In this document: one piece after another, positions 50,288-62,712 of the stretch
Layout: every line of letters starts with the position of its first letter
How positions within the stretch are numbered: the first letter of the stretch is position 1
Origin: Lycorma delicatula
Lineage: Eukaryota; Arthropoda; Insecta; Hemiptera; Fulgoridae
DNA: 64,000 nt
Direction: 5' to 3'
Assembly (NCBI RefSeq): GCF_047948215.1
Contig: NC_134456.1
Coordinates: 66,552,029 to 66,616,028, forward strand
Program-made: the position numbers and the translations under genes
The notes under the pieces: generated by a model
Seen by the model: only the letters and a program-made list of their open reading frames with translations
The model's database searches: none
What the model was told of the DNA's origin: nothing

Positions 50288-50550
50288 TATACTACATCCA
50301 CACCGGTTGGGGGGGAGGATGAACGTAGAAGATTCTCCTGAATTAAACGAGAAAATGTGCATATGGATAGATAAATATTGGAAGGGATTATATTATAAGA
50401 GAAGGGGAAATTGTTGTGATTGGAGGGGATGTAGAAAAAGAAAGAAACGGAGAAAGGATGAGTGAGTGTGATAAGCAAAAGGAGAAGAGCGGGAAGAATA
50501 GTAGTGGTGGATCGGATAAATTTATCTAGTCACAACAGTGACGCAATGAG
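50288..50550 (-). promoter_or_regulatory. Proximal upstream region of the cuticle gene
   Basis: This GC-elevated block stands out from the flanking AT-rich DNA. Next to the TATA box is a 7-base C run (minus strand, 50315-50309). A pyrimidine-rich stretch on the minus strand follows at about 50390-50500. At its distal end is a cluster of symmetric motifs: the palindrome GATAAATTTATC (50515-50526), which holds two inverted GATA cores, and the inverted repeat GTCAC-N4-GTGAC (50529-50542), overlapping a bZIP-like TGACGCAAT. No classical FTZ-F1 site was seen. The open frame here (50478-50215, minus) is not conserved-looking and overlaps the promoter, so it is not called as a gene. Confidence 0.5.
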
Positions 50551-52589
50551 AGCATCATTATTTTTTTTCTTGTTACACTAACTGCATGACACACATTTGT
50601 TTTTATACCACCCTTAAAGTCTCCAATGTTTAAGTTATTTGCTAATGAATTTATATTTTTTAGTTCTTTCACAAAGTGTTTATTCGATAGTAATAATGTT
50701 TTTTATAATATTTTTATTGCGTAAAAAAAAATATACAATTTTTGTTTGTGAGATAAACATGATTTAATATAGCTTAAATAATTTGTACTTATATTTAAGT
50801 AAAATTATATTGTAGTGCATAAGGAGTTTTATCTTTTTAGTAAATTGTAAGTTTTGGTGAAAATATTTTGAAATAAATTTGTTTTTGTAGAAAAAAGTGT
50901 ATTACATAGTTGAAAAAAATATTTTACCTTTATTTTATTTATCTATTAGAATAATTTATTTTTCACTTATTTATTTATTTAGTAATTTATAATCTATATC
51001 GTAGAGATTTGGATTCATGAAAAAATTTACGTTTAAATAAAACTGCATTGCAGTGCATAAAGAATTTAAAAAAATAAATAAATCTGTAAAATACTTAGTG
51101 GAATTATTTTCGAATAATTTAATTTTCATATATGTGTATCACAAAACTAATTTAACTTGATAGTTTAATTAATTTATTTATTTATCTAGGTTAACTTCTA
51201 TTAAAGTTTATTTGTTATTTGTTACAAAAAGATGTGTAAGTCCAGGTACTACAGATAGGCATTTGCCCTATCCATTATTAAGACGATGACTTCCGAGATA
51301 CCGTCATTAATTGATTCTAGTGACTAATGTATACTGATATAGGCGGAGTGAATTCATATCCAATTAAAATTAAAAAGAATTGTTTAATTTTTAAACCGGT
51401 GTATGCGTGTGCGTGTGATATTTCACATAATTCGTGAATTCTAAAAAGAAGTGGTAAATTTTAAAATGTATGTTGCTGTTTAACATGTATATTTGGTTTT
51501 AATCTCAGAAATCCTACATTTAATGTGAATGAGATATGTAATTTTTTAATGATATAATTTAAGAAGAGACGATTTATTTATTTTTAATAATTGTAAGCTA
51601 AGTAGTCATAATATACTCGGCTTACTGTTAATGATAATTCTGTGAACATTACCTATAAGGTATCCAATATAATTATATACCTAGAGCATTTTTGTCAGCA
51701 ATTATTTTACAACAACAAAATATGTTCAAACAGGACACATTTACCATGTTACAGACGGACTATCATTTAGAAAAATATTAACTACAATTACGTAAATACA
51801 CTCACAAAAATATTTTCAAATCATAATCGCTTTGTTTGTAGTTTTTTTTTTTTTACCGTACACAATTTTATTTATATTTTGTTCTTTGCTTTATCTATAT
51901 ACATTCTTTTAAGTCTACCAGTCTACCAACGATTTGATAATAGTTTGGATATGTGATTATAGTTTGCGTGTAAACATTACATCTTTTTGTGATGATTTAA
52001 AATCTCTTACAATAGTTCATAAATAATTTATGAGATAGTACATTGTTTGCCATAAAATAAATAAAATCATAATATTAAACTATTTTTATGTATATATGTA
52101 CCTTAATGTGAGATAAAAAGTATATTTTTTGAAATATAAAAGAGTGTAAAATATTTGTATTTTATTATAAAATACAATGGTGTATTTTATTTTTATAATA
52201 TTTTCCTTATAATTAAATACTCATCACTTCAAAAATAACTGGACTTATAATTTAAAAATAAACGTATGATTATGCCGTAATTTTTAAATTAAATTTATAT
52301 TATGAATTAATTTAATTAGTATTCGTATTAATTTTTGTTGTAAACATGAAATAATATTAATCTTCTTAGTTCTACAAGAACTATTAAGTTATTCGTGCGT
52401 AATTTCAACTTACATAAGTAATATAAATAATTATTATACCATATTTTATTTTTGTCTCTCTTATAACTCTTATATAATTATTAATTTATGAAAAATAATT
52501 AATTTATTTTTTTAATAGTATAATTAGAACATTTCAGTAAATAATTGCTACTTAAGTTTTATTTAAGTTTAGGTCATGAAATGAATAAT

Positions 52590-52690
52590 GACTGACACAA
52601 ATCTCAACACAAACTGGGACTCGAATCCAGAACTTTTGGTTTATCAGCCGGGAGCAGCTGAGTTATTTAGCGAATGAATAAAATTATCAA
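52590..52690 (-). mobile_element. tRNA-like SINE fragment of a third type
   Basis: The minus strand has GGATTCGAGTCCCAG (B box, complement of about 52614-52628), preceded by TCAGCTGCTCCCGGCTGATA and followed by a non-tRNA tail with GTGTTGAGATTTGTGTCAG. The tail differs from families A and B, and no second copy was noticed in the window, so this could instead be a decayed tRNA pseudogene. Confidence 0.45.
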
Positions 52691-55600
52691 CTACTTCAAT
52701 TAATTTTTCCTTCGGTTTATTTATTTTTGGTTTAAAAAAATAGCCGATTTATTTTTGTTTATATAGTCTATAGTTTTTAAACAATTCTTTATATTTTTCC
52801 ACAAAAATTATTATTATTATTTTTATCTTCCTCATATTTTTTAACAAAAATCTTTCTCTGATTGGAGTCTTTTAGTTTTTACACTAAGCCCAAGTTTTTT
52901 TTTTAACTTAGAAGGTAGGAATGAATGACCGGCTGCCTTCCTGACGCTAGTCTCTAACAGCATGACAACAATGAACTATTTAATTAACAGTCTAAATAAT
53001 ATTTTGTCCATTTAGTAATCATGGTTAATGATATTTAACATATCTGTTGTGCTTCTACAGCCTAGAAATTTTAGTATAATATTCATATAAAACTAAACTA
53101 TTAATTTTTATCTAATAATAATTATTATTTTTTACTATTAAAATTATTTATATATAAACATATCCTTAATCAAATCTTTTTAACCGTTAATTCCTACAAT
53201 TTCTTAAAATTACTATTATTAATACACTCGGATAATTCGTAAATTTCTCAACTGACTCATCCTCACCTGATATCTAACTCAAAATGATAACATAGAATAA
53301 AGCTATTTTTTAAAGTTTATAGTATGCTGTATACAGTCTAAGTAATGTATATACTATGTAACTAATGAATGTACTAATTAATGTATATATATTTTTTTTT
53401 TTTTTAATACTATTGCATTAAAATTAAACTACGGATTAATATAAAAGTACAAAGGACCAAATTTTAACCACGAAAGTACATTTAAGCACTTTTTAGATTT
53501 GCGAAAAGCAAAGAAATAAAAATGGTAATTATAAATATGCCCTTTGTTTGAATCCCCTTCTCATGCTTGTAAAATTTCTCCCGCTATCTTATTTAGAGAA
53601 CATTTAAAATTTAGTCTGTCGTTTCAGACAACAATTTTCGGTTAACAACATATAACTAATCAAATTTGTATTTTTTTTCAAATTGTAAAAAAATTAATGT
53701 ATATTAATGGTCAAATAATTGATGACTACAAATTGAGAATCATAAAATTTTTTAACATTTAAATATTTTCTCAATCAGCCGTAGGATAATAAAAAAATAA
53801 ATTCTAATACGGACATATAACAATATACTAATTGTATTGTATTATTATTCGCGAAATAAATTTATAATACAATTAGTAATATAATCATCAAAGTAATAGG
53901 CATATCGTATAGTGATATGATGAACACAAATTTTCTTACCGGATACGTATTTTTATTTATTATTGAAAATAGTGGAATACTAAGAAACTGTAAAAAATAT
54001 TATTATTAGACCGGAATTAAATATAATATTGCTTGCATTGCAGATACAGTTAGATAAATTAGTAAATTACTCAGTTAGATAATTTAGATAAATTACTTTT
54101 ATGATGTTTCTGTAAAAAACCAGTATTCTTAGTACAAAATACGATTTCTATATAAAATTTCTGTTGTCCCCAACACTTTAAATGAGCAGAAAATATACTT
54201 ATAAAATGTAGCTTTTATATGAGTAACAGTATTAACGGCAAATCAAATTTTCAATTCTATTTAATTCAAATCAATCATTGATCGTTAATATTGCAATATG
54301 ACGTCTTACGGTTATAAATTTTTATAGCGTATGCCTGGTTCATTCCTGTAAATTAAAGATTATTTACTAAAATGGGGGACTACGTACTAAATCCATCTAT
54401 GAATTTGAAACAAATTTTAAGTAATTATTTATTTTTTGGTTATAATGTTTATAAAATATACATTAAAATAATTAATTTGCTATACGATAACTAAATTGAA
54501 CACCTTTTTTATCAAAATTATTTCTGTTTTTAATGTTGAAAAAATTATTTTTATTAATGTTGAAAAAAATTAAATTCGATTAACAAAAAAAGATGTAGTA
54601 AAAATACTGTTAAATTCTTCTTTAATTTCGACTTTTGAAGCCGGCGCTAAATTAAGGTAAATTATCATCAACTCAATTTTTTAAATTTTCCGTTTCAAAA
54701 AAAGTCAAAACTTTAAAAGTGTAGATGTAAAGAAGAATTGAATAACATTTTTTACATTCTAGTTCGGCTTTTTAAACCGGTTTATTATTTGTTTTATGTT
54801 TATTGTATTTTACACTTAAAAAGAACTGTTTTAATTAAAATATGTGTAAGCAATAAAAAAGTTGCCCATTAGAAAAGAATCAGTTCCCAAGAATATATTT
54901 CTTGTTAAAAGTAAGAAGTGGAATATAAATAAATTGGAGATTAATACTCTCTGCAATACAGGAATACGCATTATTATCCCAAGCATAAAGAGACGTTAAG
55001 AGATTTCTAACGAGTATAAGCTTAGCGTTCTGGAGTGAGAGATAAAAGTAAGAAAAGTAATGTTGCTAACATGCAGGAGCTAAGGCTCTCTAGAATACTA
55101 GTATGGATGTTATATTTTACCGTAAATATTTGATTTTCTTACATGTAGTTACTTCAACGTCAGATTATATATATCTAATTTGAATTAATAATGAAATTGT
55201 TATAATTTACTAATTTGAAGTAATGGCAATAAAAAAATTAAAAATTTCTTAAAATTATTTGTCCTGACAATGAAAGAAGTTCATTTAAAACATTTTCCAG
55301 TTAAGTATTTGAAAAAAGTTAGAAGGAAATCACCAAAAGATATTCTAGAAAATAAAAAGAATCATAAAGATCACTCTATTTAAGTGAAAAGTGAAGTTTC
55401 AGAATGAAAAATTGTTCTTTGAAGATATAATTTGGAAGTACATACTTGAATCAAAATTGTTTAAAATAGATTAATAAAATGAGATTCGTTCTGATGGACC
55501 CTTCTCCTTTTTAAATCTGAATGAAAATATAACAACTAACTAACTAATTGTAACTAACAACAAAAAACCATTTTTTAATTTATTGTTAATAAAATGTAAC

Positions 55601-57639
55601 TTTAGTTCCCGATACAAAAATATAAAACACGGTGATATTTTATTATTGTTACTCCAGTTCCATTGTGTCACAGATTTAGAACAAAGTGTTGTGAATGTTA
55701 GTGAGTCTTTTCACGTAATATGAGTTATGATATCATACATCATCTAACACGATAGGAGATAAATTTGTTTTAGACTAATAAAAAAACAAAGTACACTTAA
55801 ACCTCTTAATTCATTACCTAAGTCAATTCTGCAATTTTCGTAATATGGCTTAGTTCAATAACGCCGCAATCAGACTGATGAAAACAACATAATCACAAGA
55901 ATAAATGTTGTTTGAAACATTACACCAAATGATACATAAAGCTCATTGTCACGCTAAATACCTTTTCCAATTGGCGTGATGCCAACAAAACGATTATTTC
56001 TGCTTTAACCAAGTAGTTTTGAAAAATATAACTTTAAAAATGAAAAAAAATGTTGCAAAGTTTTTCTTTGAAATTTTAATAAGTCTGATTTTTTCTTGAC
56101 AATTTTTCATAGGTAACCGGATATTATTTTAAAATATTTTTTTGAAAGTCATATTTATTAAAAAATATTAAGATTTCTTATTATTTGAGGGTATTTGAAT
56201 CAAAGGTTGAAGATTCAGGATATTCAAGGGTGCGTGCAATGGCTCGTATAAAAATAATCGTTCATAATGTTTCTGTTTGTAGATATAACCTACAGCATTT
56301 CTCTAAAACTAATTCTAGCATCATTTAAATACGTGTTTTCTGTAATCTATAATTGTTTGTTCGTTTAGTAATTTAAATTGATAAAAATTTATCTTATCCG
56401 CATTTCTGTTTTTTCCAATTTGCAAGAATTATTTAAATTAGCTTTTCTCAATATTTAACAAAGGGAACAATTTAAAATGCAGGCCTCTGATTTTTATTGT
56501 ACGCTTTTAAGAAGTTTTAGAATACATTAAAATATGTTTTCTAATGCCTTAATGCATACCTTAATGTATAATTAAAAATTTATTTTAAAAATCTTCATTA
56601 TTTAGTTATTCCTTCTCTATAAACTATTTCTAAGCTAATTTTCAGTATTGTATAGTAGGTTACTATCAGTAAAATAATTTTGGATAAATCTTCTACTGTA
56701 GTAGCATACCGCTGTAAATTTTATATCTTCAGTAAAAAAAATACTTTTTTTGTTTGTATTACTTCTTTATTGTTTCCTTTCTAAATAAGTTTCAATTTTT
56801 GATTGTAATTTCAAATTGGTCACCCTGTTACTTTACATTTCTGCTATTTAGAATTTAACATTAAAAGTTTTAACAATTTAAAATTGTTTTTTTAAGATTA
56901 TTTTGACTATTATAGGAATTTGTTTGAGGAATTTTATTGGGAAAATAAATTTATTCTTGTAACTTTGTTGTAAGGACTAGTAGGTTGAGCAGTGTGGGCT
57001 GAAAAACTATTTAATATGTGAAACAAAGATGGAAAATGAGCAATTTCATCAACTAGATATAGTGTATGTTAAAAAAAATGCTATCAAGTGTTTCACAATT
57101 TTCGTTAAAATTAATTTAATTATACGTATGTGTACGTGTAGAAAAATAATATAGCAACTCGAGTGAAATAGTGAAGATTTTATATCTGAAATAAACAGAA
57201 CATAAAGAAAAGTACTGAAAAATTAATAGAAACTTTTTCCAACAGCCCCAAGGAAATTGACACTATACGAGTTGAGAGAAAAAATTAGCTTGTAAGTAAT
57301 TGAAAAAAAGATTGTAAACTATAACGAGGAAAAGTTAGGTATTTCAACCTATATTGTAAATAAAAGTTAATGCTCATTGAAAGAAAAACATAAATATATA
57401 AGAAAGATAAGGCCTGAACAGCTTGATAAAAATAAAAAATAAAGGAAGTTGTTGATATTATAAATAAGTGGGGAAAAAGTGTATAAGATAACTTTGAATA
57501 TTTTTATTCATTACAAATTGTTGAATGTTGAAATTTTTAATTATTCACTATTTTATCTTATATTTTTGTCACATTTCTATGTAGCTTCGTACTATGTGAA
57601 TTTTTATGTATATATAGAAAATCCATTAAGTGTAGTGGA

Positions 57640-57780
57640 ATGACGAATAGGTTATTCCAAACAGGATTTACAGTTACGGATATTATTTTGCTGGTTGAAA
57701 ATGACACCATTGTTTTGGATGTAAATAAGTGGACTGACCTTGTAAAAAATTCCGAAGATACAGATGTAAATCAAACATAA
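57640..57780 (+). pseudogene. Short unidentified frame in possible relic region
   Basis: A 46-codon frame starting MTNRLFQTGFTVTDIILLVE has balanced, non-repetitive composition. After its stop the same frame continues for a while with only one further stop before a 32-residue piece (MYFNSSKVNEIVSEEFL...). Upstream, near 57238-57370, another interrupted frame reads APRKLTLYELREKISL and then NEEKLGISTYIVNK, which loosely recalls transposase DNA-binding domains. I do not recognise a family. A decayed transposon is possible, and chance is nearly as likely. Confidence 0.2.
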
Positions 57781-58298
57781 TCGTCTATTTGAATGTACTT
57801 CAACTCATCCAAAGTGAACGAAATCGTTTCAGAAGAATTTTTGATGCGGTGGAATTTTTTTTGGAATATTTTTTTTGCCTTCAATGGTTGACTAAAAAAA
57901 ATTATGAATGGTTTTATGACAGAAAATGATTTAATACGGAAATGATTAAAGTGGATACGTCTGATTAAGCTACAACGCATCATTTGTATTTAATGTCATG
58001 TAGTGGTCGGTGACAGATGGATTACAGTACATGCTGTGTTTAATTAGAAACTTTTATTTACTGCTATAATTCTATATAAAACCACTTGCCAGCTTTCATA
58101 CGGCCTCTACGATGATTTGAAAATAACGCTTTATAAAATTATTTATAATTTTATGGCTTTATTGCAATACGAAGGCTGATGAAACTGATTGAATTAATGA
58201 GTGAACTGAATTATTTTTCACAGTTATCACTTCTAACTTGAAACCAAAATAATAAAGTATATATATATAAAACTCTCTTTACGGATTAGTATTAAAGA

Positions 58299-59001
58299 AA
58301 AACTCTGATGCGGACACCACATAACTTCCTTGTATGCCTATTAAATTACATATACCCATTTTTTTTTTTTAAATGAAAAGTACATAAAATTTTATTTCAT
58401 TAATAACTTCTCATATTTTTTTATATATTATTTATTTTTATTATTGAATTATTATACATCGTTAAAAAAAAATTGCAGTGAGAGGTTAATAATTATTAAA
58501 AAATCTATATATTTTAAATTAAAAAAGAATGGAGATGAAATCTTATTCGAACTGATGTGTGCCATCCCCTAAGATCCAAATATTTCATTAAATAAAATTT
58601 CATTTGGCTATAACTCTGGAACCAATGAAAATAAGTACCACTTATGGTACATCGTTGAAAGCTCTCAATGATGACTTATTACTCCAGTTAAGTAAAAGTC
58701 CAAAATCTAATTTTTTAGATTTTGGGCTTTTTTGGACAATTGTGGATTGGACACTTTTGGTTCAGTCTAATGCAATCAAAAGGGGAGGTGCACAACTAGA
58801 TGTTACAACAGTCCAAAATACAAAATTTCAACATTATACGGCTAATTGTTCTTGAGTTATGCGAGATACATACGTACGTACAGACGTCACGCCAAAACTA
58901 GTCAAAATGGATTCAGGGTTGATCAAAATGGATATTTCTGTTTAAATCTGAAAACCGAAATTTTTCGCGATTACAATACTTCCTTGTTCAAAGAAGTAAA
59001 A
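58299..59001 (+). repeat. Dispersed repeat D, copy 2
   Basis: This parallels copy 1 for its whole length, from TCTGATGCGGACACCACATA through ACTTCCTTGTATGCC (58327-58341) to ACTTCCTTGTTCAAAGAAGT at the 3' end. The open frame at 58604-58855 lies inside the repeat. The equivalent stretch of copy 1 does not keep it open, so it is rejected as a gene. Confidence 0.75.
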
Positions 59002-60429
59002 CTAATACTTTAATTATTTTACTTCAATAAACATGTTTTTTCGTGATCAAATAATTTTTTTTCTCTTTTGCCTATTAAAAAAAATACAGGGTACCAGTCG
59101 GTAGAGCAAACTATCAGTTTGTGTATAGAGACAGATAAATAATGTCAGCCACTTGTAAATTTATTTACATATTTAAATGCAAACTTAATCATAAAATGTA
59201 TTATTAAAAATATTTTTACTAATCCCTGGTAAGATTAAAAATATTTACATTTACTAATCCTGATAAGATTAAACAGCACTTCTTATAACCTAACAGTTCT
59301 GTAACACTTGAATCATCTCAGGGAGTAGCATCCAGGAAAGAGAAGCTTTTGAAGCACTGTTAAATAAACTCGTTTACATAGAACACCAAAATTTGGTACT
59401 CTGGATGCAGTTCGTTCCATACTGTTGGAAACTTCTACAGGTTAGTGATCTAATGGCCATTGCAACTTAAAACACTAATAAAAAAAAAGTTTAACTTATT
59501 TAATTGCTAATTTTATAGACATTAACCCGTAAATATAAATAGTTAAAACTAAGAAATAAGTCAGTTGTATTAGTGAAGAAGGAAATTAATTCCGAGACCT
59601 ACTTAGTGTTGTTTATCAATTAACTACTTTCAGTGTTAATAAATACGTAAAGATACCGTGTAAAAATCGTAGGATTGTTAAAATTCTGAACAACTTTTCA
59701 TGGGTTCTCGGATTTGTTTTATGTAATTGGAGTATTTTATTCTTGTCTGCTTAAAACTTTCGGTTTGGTAACTTTTAGTAAAAGAAAGATCAAACTATAT
59801 TGTAGAAAAGTAAGAATTCAAAGGAAGTAAATATAAATAATACATTTTTGATTTAAAAAAGAAAAAATTATTAACCTGTCTAATGTATTTCTAGTGAAAA
59901 AATTTTCTTCATCTGATAAATAAAAAATGGAAAGTACATGTAAGTTGTTAAGAATTGATATTATTTTTAAGAATAATTGGTAGAACATCACTTATTTCAT
60001 CACTGTTCGATTACAAAGCATTGTTAGTCCAAAACTGTTAGTCTTGTTAAAATTTAATTACTACTGTTAAATATTTTATTACATAATTTATTATTTATTA
60101 TTGTTATTATTAATCTAAAATCTTGTGTATAATTTTTTGGAAGCAAAAGTAAGAATATATAATAGACAAAGTAAAAAGACTAAGATATATAATTATAATC
60201 GTATTTATTGTATATTTGTCACTTGGGCTGTACATCACTTGCATTTCGATGGGCGTGCCTTACACAGGTTAATCATATATAGGGCTAACTGAAAGTCACT
60301 TCATTCCGATCGTTTGTTAGTAAGGCTATTTTAATTATTGGTAATAGATATATCATTTTCAAGCGTAATTTGTGATTTTTTTCAGGTTGCTTACTACCGT
60401 TAAGATATGGAATTTAACGTACATTTTAA

Positions 60430-60725
60430 CTAATCCACCGGATTGATCTAGTGATGAACGCGTCTTCGCAAATCAGCTGATTTGGAAGTCGAGAGTTCCA
60501 GCGTTCAAGCCCTAGTAAAGCCAGTTACTTTTATACGGATTTAAATTCTAGATCGTGGATAGAAAGCGTTCTTTGATGGTTGGGTTTCAATTAACCACAA
60601 ATCGCAGAAATGGTCGACCTGAAACTGTACAAGACACACTTCATTTACACTCATACCTCATTCATCCTCTGAAGTATTATCTGTGCAGTAATTACCGGAG
60701 GCTAAACAGGAAAAAGAAAGAAATA
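60430..60725 (+). mobile_element. tRNA-derived SINE, family A, copy 3, near full length
   Basis: The head holds GGATTGATCTAGTGATGAAC and a B-box-like GCGTTCAAGCC (60501-60511). The body holds CTAGATCGTGGATAG and TTGGGTTTCAATTAACCAC. This copy keeps a longer tail, including CATCCTCTGAAGTATTAT and GGAGGCTAAACAGGAAAAAG. The open frame at 60555-60770 is simply this SINE read through and is not a gene. Confidence 0.82.
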
Positions 60726-60850
60726 AGTATTAGAATCCGAATAAAAGCAACTACCGTGATTAGGATCTGAACCTGATAATTTCGACTTTGAAATCAGCTG
60801 ATTTATGACGTCGAGTTTACCACTAGACCAACCCGGTAGGTTCTCAAAAA
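60722..60850 (-). mobile_element. SINE family A head, inverted copy
   Basis: This is a minus-strand tRNA-like head: the B box GGTTCAGATCC is at 60773-60763 and the A-box region TTGGTCTAGTGGTAAAC is near 60833-60817. It lies directly against the tail of the plus-strand copy before it, so only the head and the start of the body are present. A second copy of the family tail follows immediately in the plus orientation at 60846-60932, making the cluster composite. Confidence 0.75.
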
Positions 60851-60932
60851 CTCCTCATACACACAATCCTCATTCATTCTATGAAGTAATACGTGACTGT
60901 AATTCCTGGAAGCTAAACAGGAATAAAGGAAC
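60846..60932 (+). mobile_element. SINE family A tail fragment
   Basis: The segment CTCATTCATTCTATGAAGTA followed by GGAAGCTAAACAGGAATAAA parallels the tail at about 60655-60715 of the neighbouring copy. No tRNA-like head of the same orientation is attached, so this is either the displaced tail of an interrupted copy or a separate truncated insertion. Confidence 0.65.
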
Positions 60933-61142
60933 ATACATTTAACTAACTGCATGTACAGTGGAATTGTAATGAAATCTTAACTTCAGTATCTTAATAAACA
61001 ACTTACATGTGTTAACAAGCTTTCTTGTAGGTCTAAAATTTAAATAAATAAGCGCACACAGAGAAATACAATAAATTAAGTAATGCACGCCCTTGTTGTA
61101 CTACTGACAACGCGCACTTACATAGAAGAGTGTTAATGCATG

Positions 61143-61163
61143 ACGCACGCGTGCGCATGTGTG
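61143..61163. repeat. Alternating purine-pyrimidine tract
   Basis: Twenty-one bases alternate strictly, with a 12-base palindrome CGCACGCGTGCG at 61144-61155. Such a tract can adopt Z-DNA. It is also a local CpG cluster. Confidence 0.85.
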
Positions 61164-61565
61164 AATCAGTAAGACCAAAATGATGGATGGAATAATAAAA
61201 TGTTAATGTAGGCTAATATTTATTAAATAAATGAAAAATAACACAATACGTTTATAAATAATCTATTCTCCATATAAATCTCATATCTTATATGCTACAT
61301 TGTGTAGCCTAATGTAATTTAGCATAACTAAAAAATTATGCTTTTAACCTTGTGCTGCTTAAATTGTATGATTTGATTTACTAATAATACAATGTCAGTT
61401 TTACTATTTGTGTTTTTCCGGTTAGTAGTATCTCATTTTAATCCCAAAATTATTTAATCTTTTATTGTATTGAAAATGTTTGCAAATAATTAAAACAAAA
61501 CAACAATATTTTCGTAATCAACGTAATATTTTAATATTTCCACTAACTTGAATTAATACTGGTTT

Positions 61566-61859
61566 ATGCTTAAATTTTTAAACGATTGGTTTGTACTATA
61601 TTTTACACATACCGAATTATCAAGTAGTTTTCTTGATTCAAAGCCCGTAGGAGCTGCATCTTTTGTTCATGAAGGGATTGTGTACGAACAAGTAGCTCGT
61701 TTCATGTTTGCATCACCAGGCTACAAATTTAGTTATTTAGAATAAAAAACAGAATGGTGGCTGGGAAATATTATCAAGAAACCATTAGCATTAAATTACC
61801 GTGGTGGAATAAAAATCTTCTCGTTAATCAAACAACTCTCAGCACAATCCAATGTGTAA
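61566..61859 (+). pseudogene. Unidentified interrupted frame
   Basis: A 59-codon frame from ATG 61566 (with KPVGAASFVHEGIVYEQVAR in its middle) ends at TAA 61743-61745. The same frame then stays open for 37 codons (KTEWWLGNIIKKPLALNYRG at the start) to a TAA at 61857-61859. Composition is less AT-rich and more protein-like than neighbouring chance frames, but no domain is recognised and the flanks give no splice or terminal-repeat context. Confidence 0.2.
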
Positions 61860-62284
61860 AAATCGTCTTTGCTATAAATTAAGAAAACGTTATTTTTATC
61901 ACATGATGCACTGCAACTATAATAAACTGAAAATTGACTTATCAAGTTTAGACTATTATGAACGTAAGTTAGAAAATACTGTTATAGTAATTCTACTATT
62001 AGTTATACGTAAAAGGTGGACAAGCTGTTATTAGGTTCCAAAACTTATGATTTTCTAAAACAGCCAAAAATATTTTTTTTTTATTTCAATTAAGATTACT
62101 AAAAATGCAAATTATGTTCTACGTCTGTAGATCGTCTAAAATTTTGATTTTAGATTTTTTTATTATTAAACTGTTTCTTAATATAAAATATACACTTAAT
62201 ATAAAATATATGAGTTAAATACGATTTTGTATCATGTTCATCTTACAGTAAAAAATGTTTTTTATTAATAGTAGGTTTCCAGGT

Positions 62285-62370
62285 TTAACAAATACTAACC
62301 GACTGAAATTCAAACCTAGAACTCCGCTTAGGAGATTGCTATTACTGTATCACCATCGTACAATAAAGTG
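62285..62370 (-). mobile_element. SINE family B-like head fragment
   Basis: On the minus strand GATGGTGATACAGTAATAGC is followed by AGGTTTGAATTTCAGTCGG, a degraded A box and B box at tRNA-like spacing that resembles the head of the copy near 30220. The remainder is not recognisable. Confidence 0.45.
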
Positions 62371-62414
62371 GAATTTAATACTTTTAGTTGAACGGATATC
62401 TTAAACTTACCCTT

Positions 62415-62440
62415 TATAGCGGAAGATATCTTCCGCTATA
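62415..62440. repeat. Perfect 26-base spacerless palindrome
   Basis: TATAGCGGAAGAT is joined directly to its exact reverse complement. Confidence 0.95.
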
Positions 62441-62712
62441 CCCTCTTACACAGTGATAAACCACTCATAATAAAAATTAGTTTTATGTTCTCTAATACTT
62501 AATTTTTCTATACCTATGAAATGAACAGCCCGTTAGCTTGCTAGTTCAAGGAAAATCTCTATATTATGTAAATTAATTTAAAAAAAATAAATAATAATAT
62601 CAAAATTACTAAATATAGGTTTAAATTAATTAAAAATTTATGAAAAAATTTCTGGATATTATTATATTACTTTATATAAAATTAAAAGTAGTATTAACTC
62701 AAATATCATATT

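Noticed and set aside
50215..50478. Minus-strand 87-residue frame in the promoter
   Set aside because: It overlaps the TATA box and start site of exon 1 and has low-complexity Ser/Phe/Asn composition without a domain.
58604..58855. 83-residue frame LAITLEPMKIST...
   Set aside because: It lies inside repeat D. The equivalent region in the other copies is not open, so it is not a gene.
59095..59150. tRNA-like GGTACCAGTCGGTAGAGCA
   Set aside because: No B box at a suitable distance and no cloverleaf. It could be a very old SINE head but cannot be supported.
60555..60770. 71-residue plus-strand frame
   Set aside because: It is read-through of a SINE body and tail.
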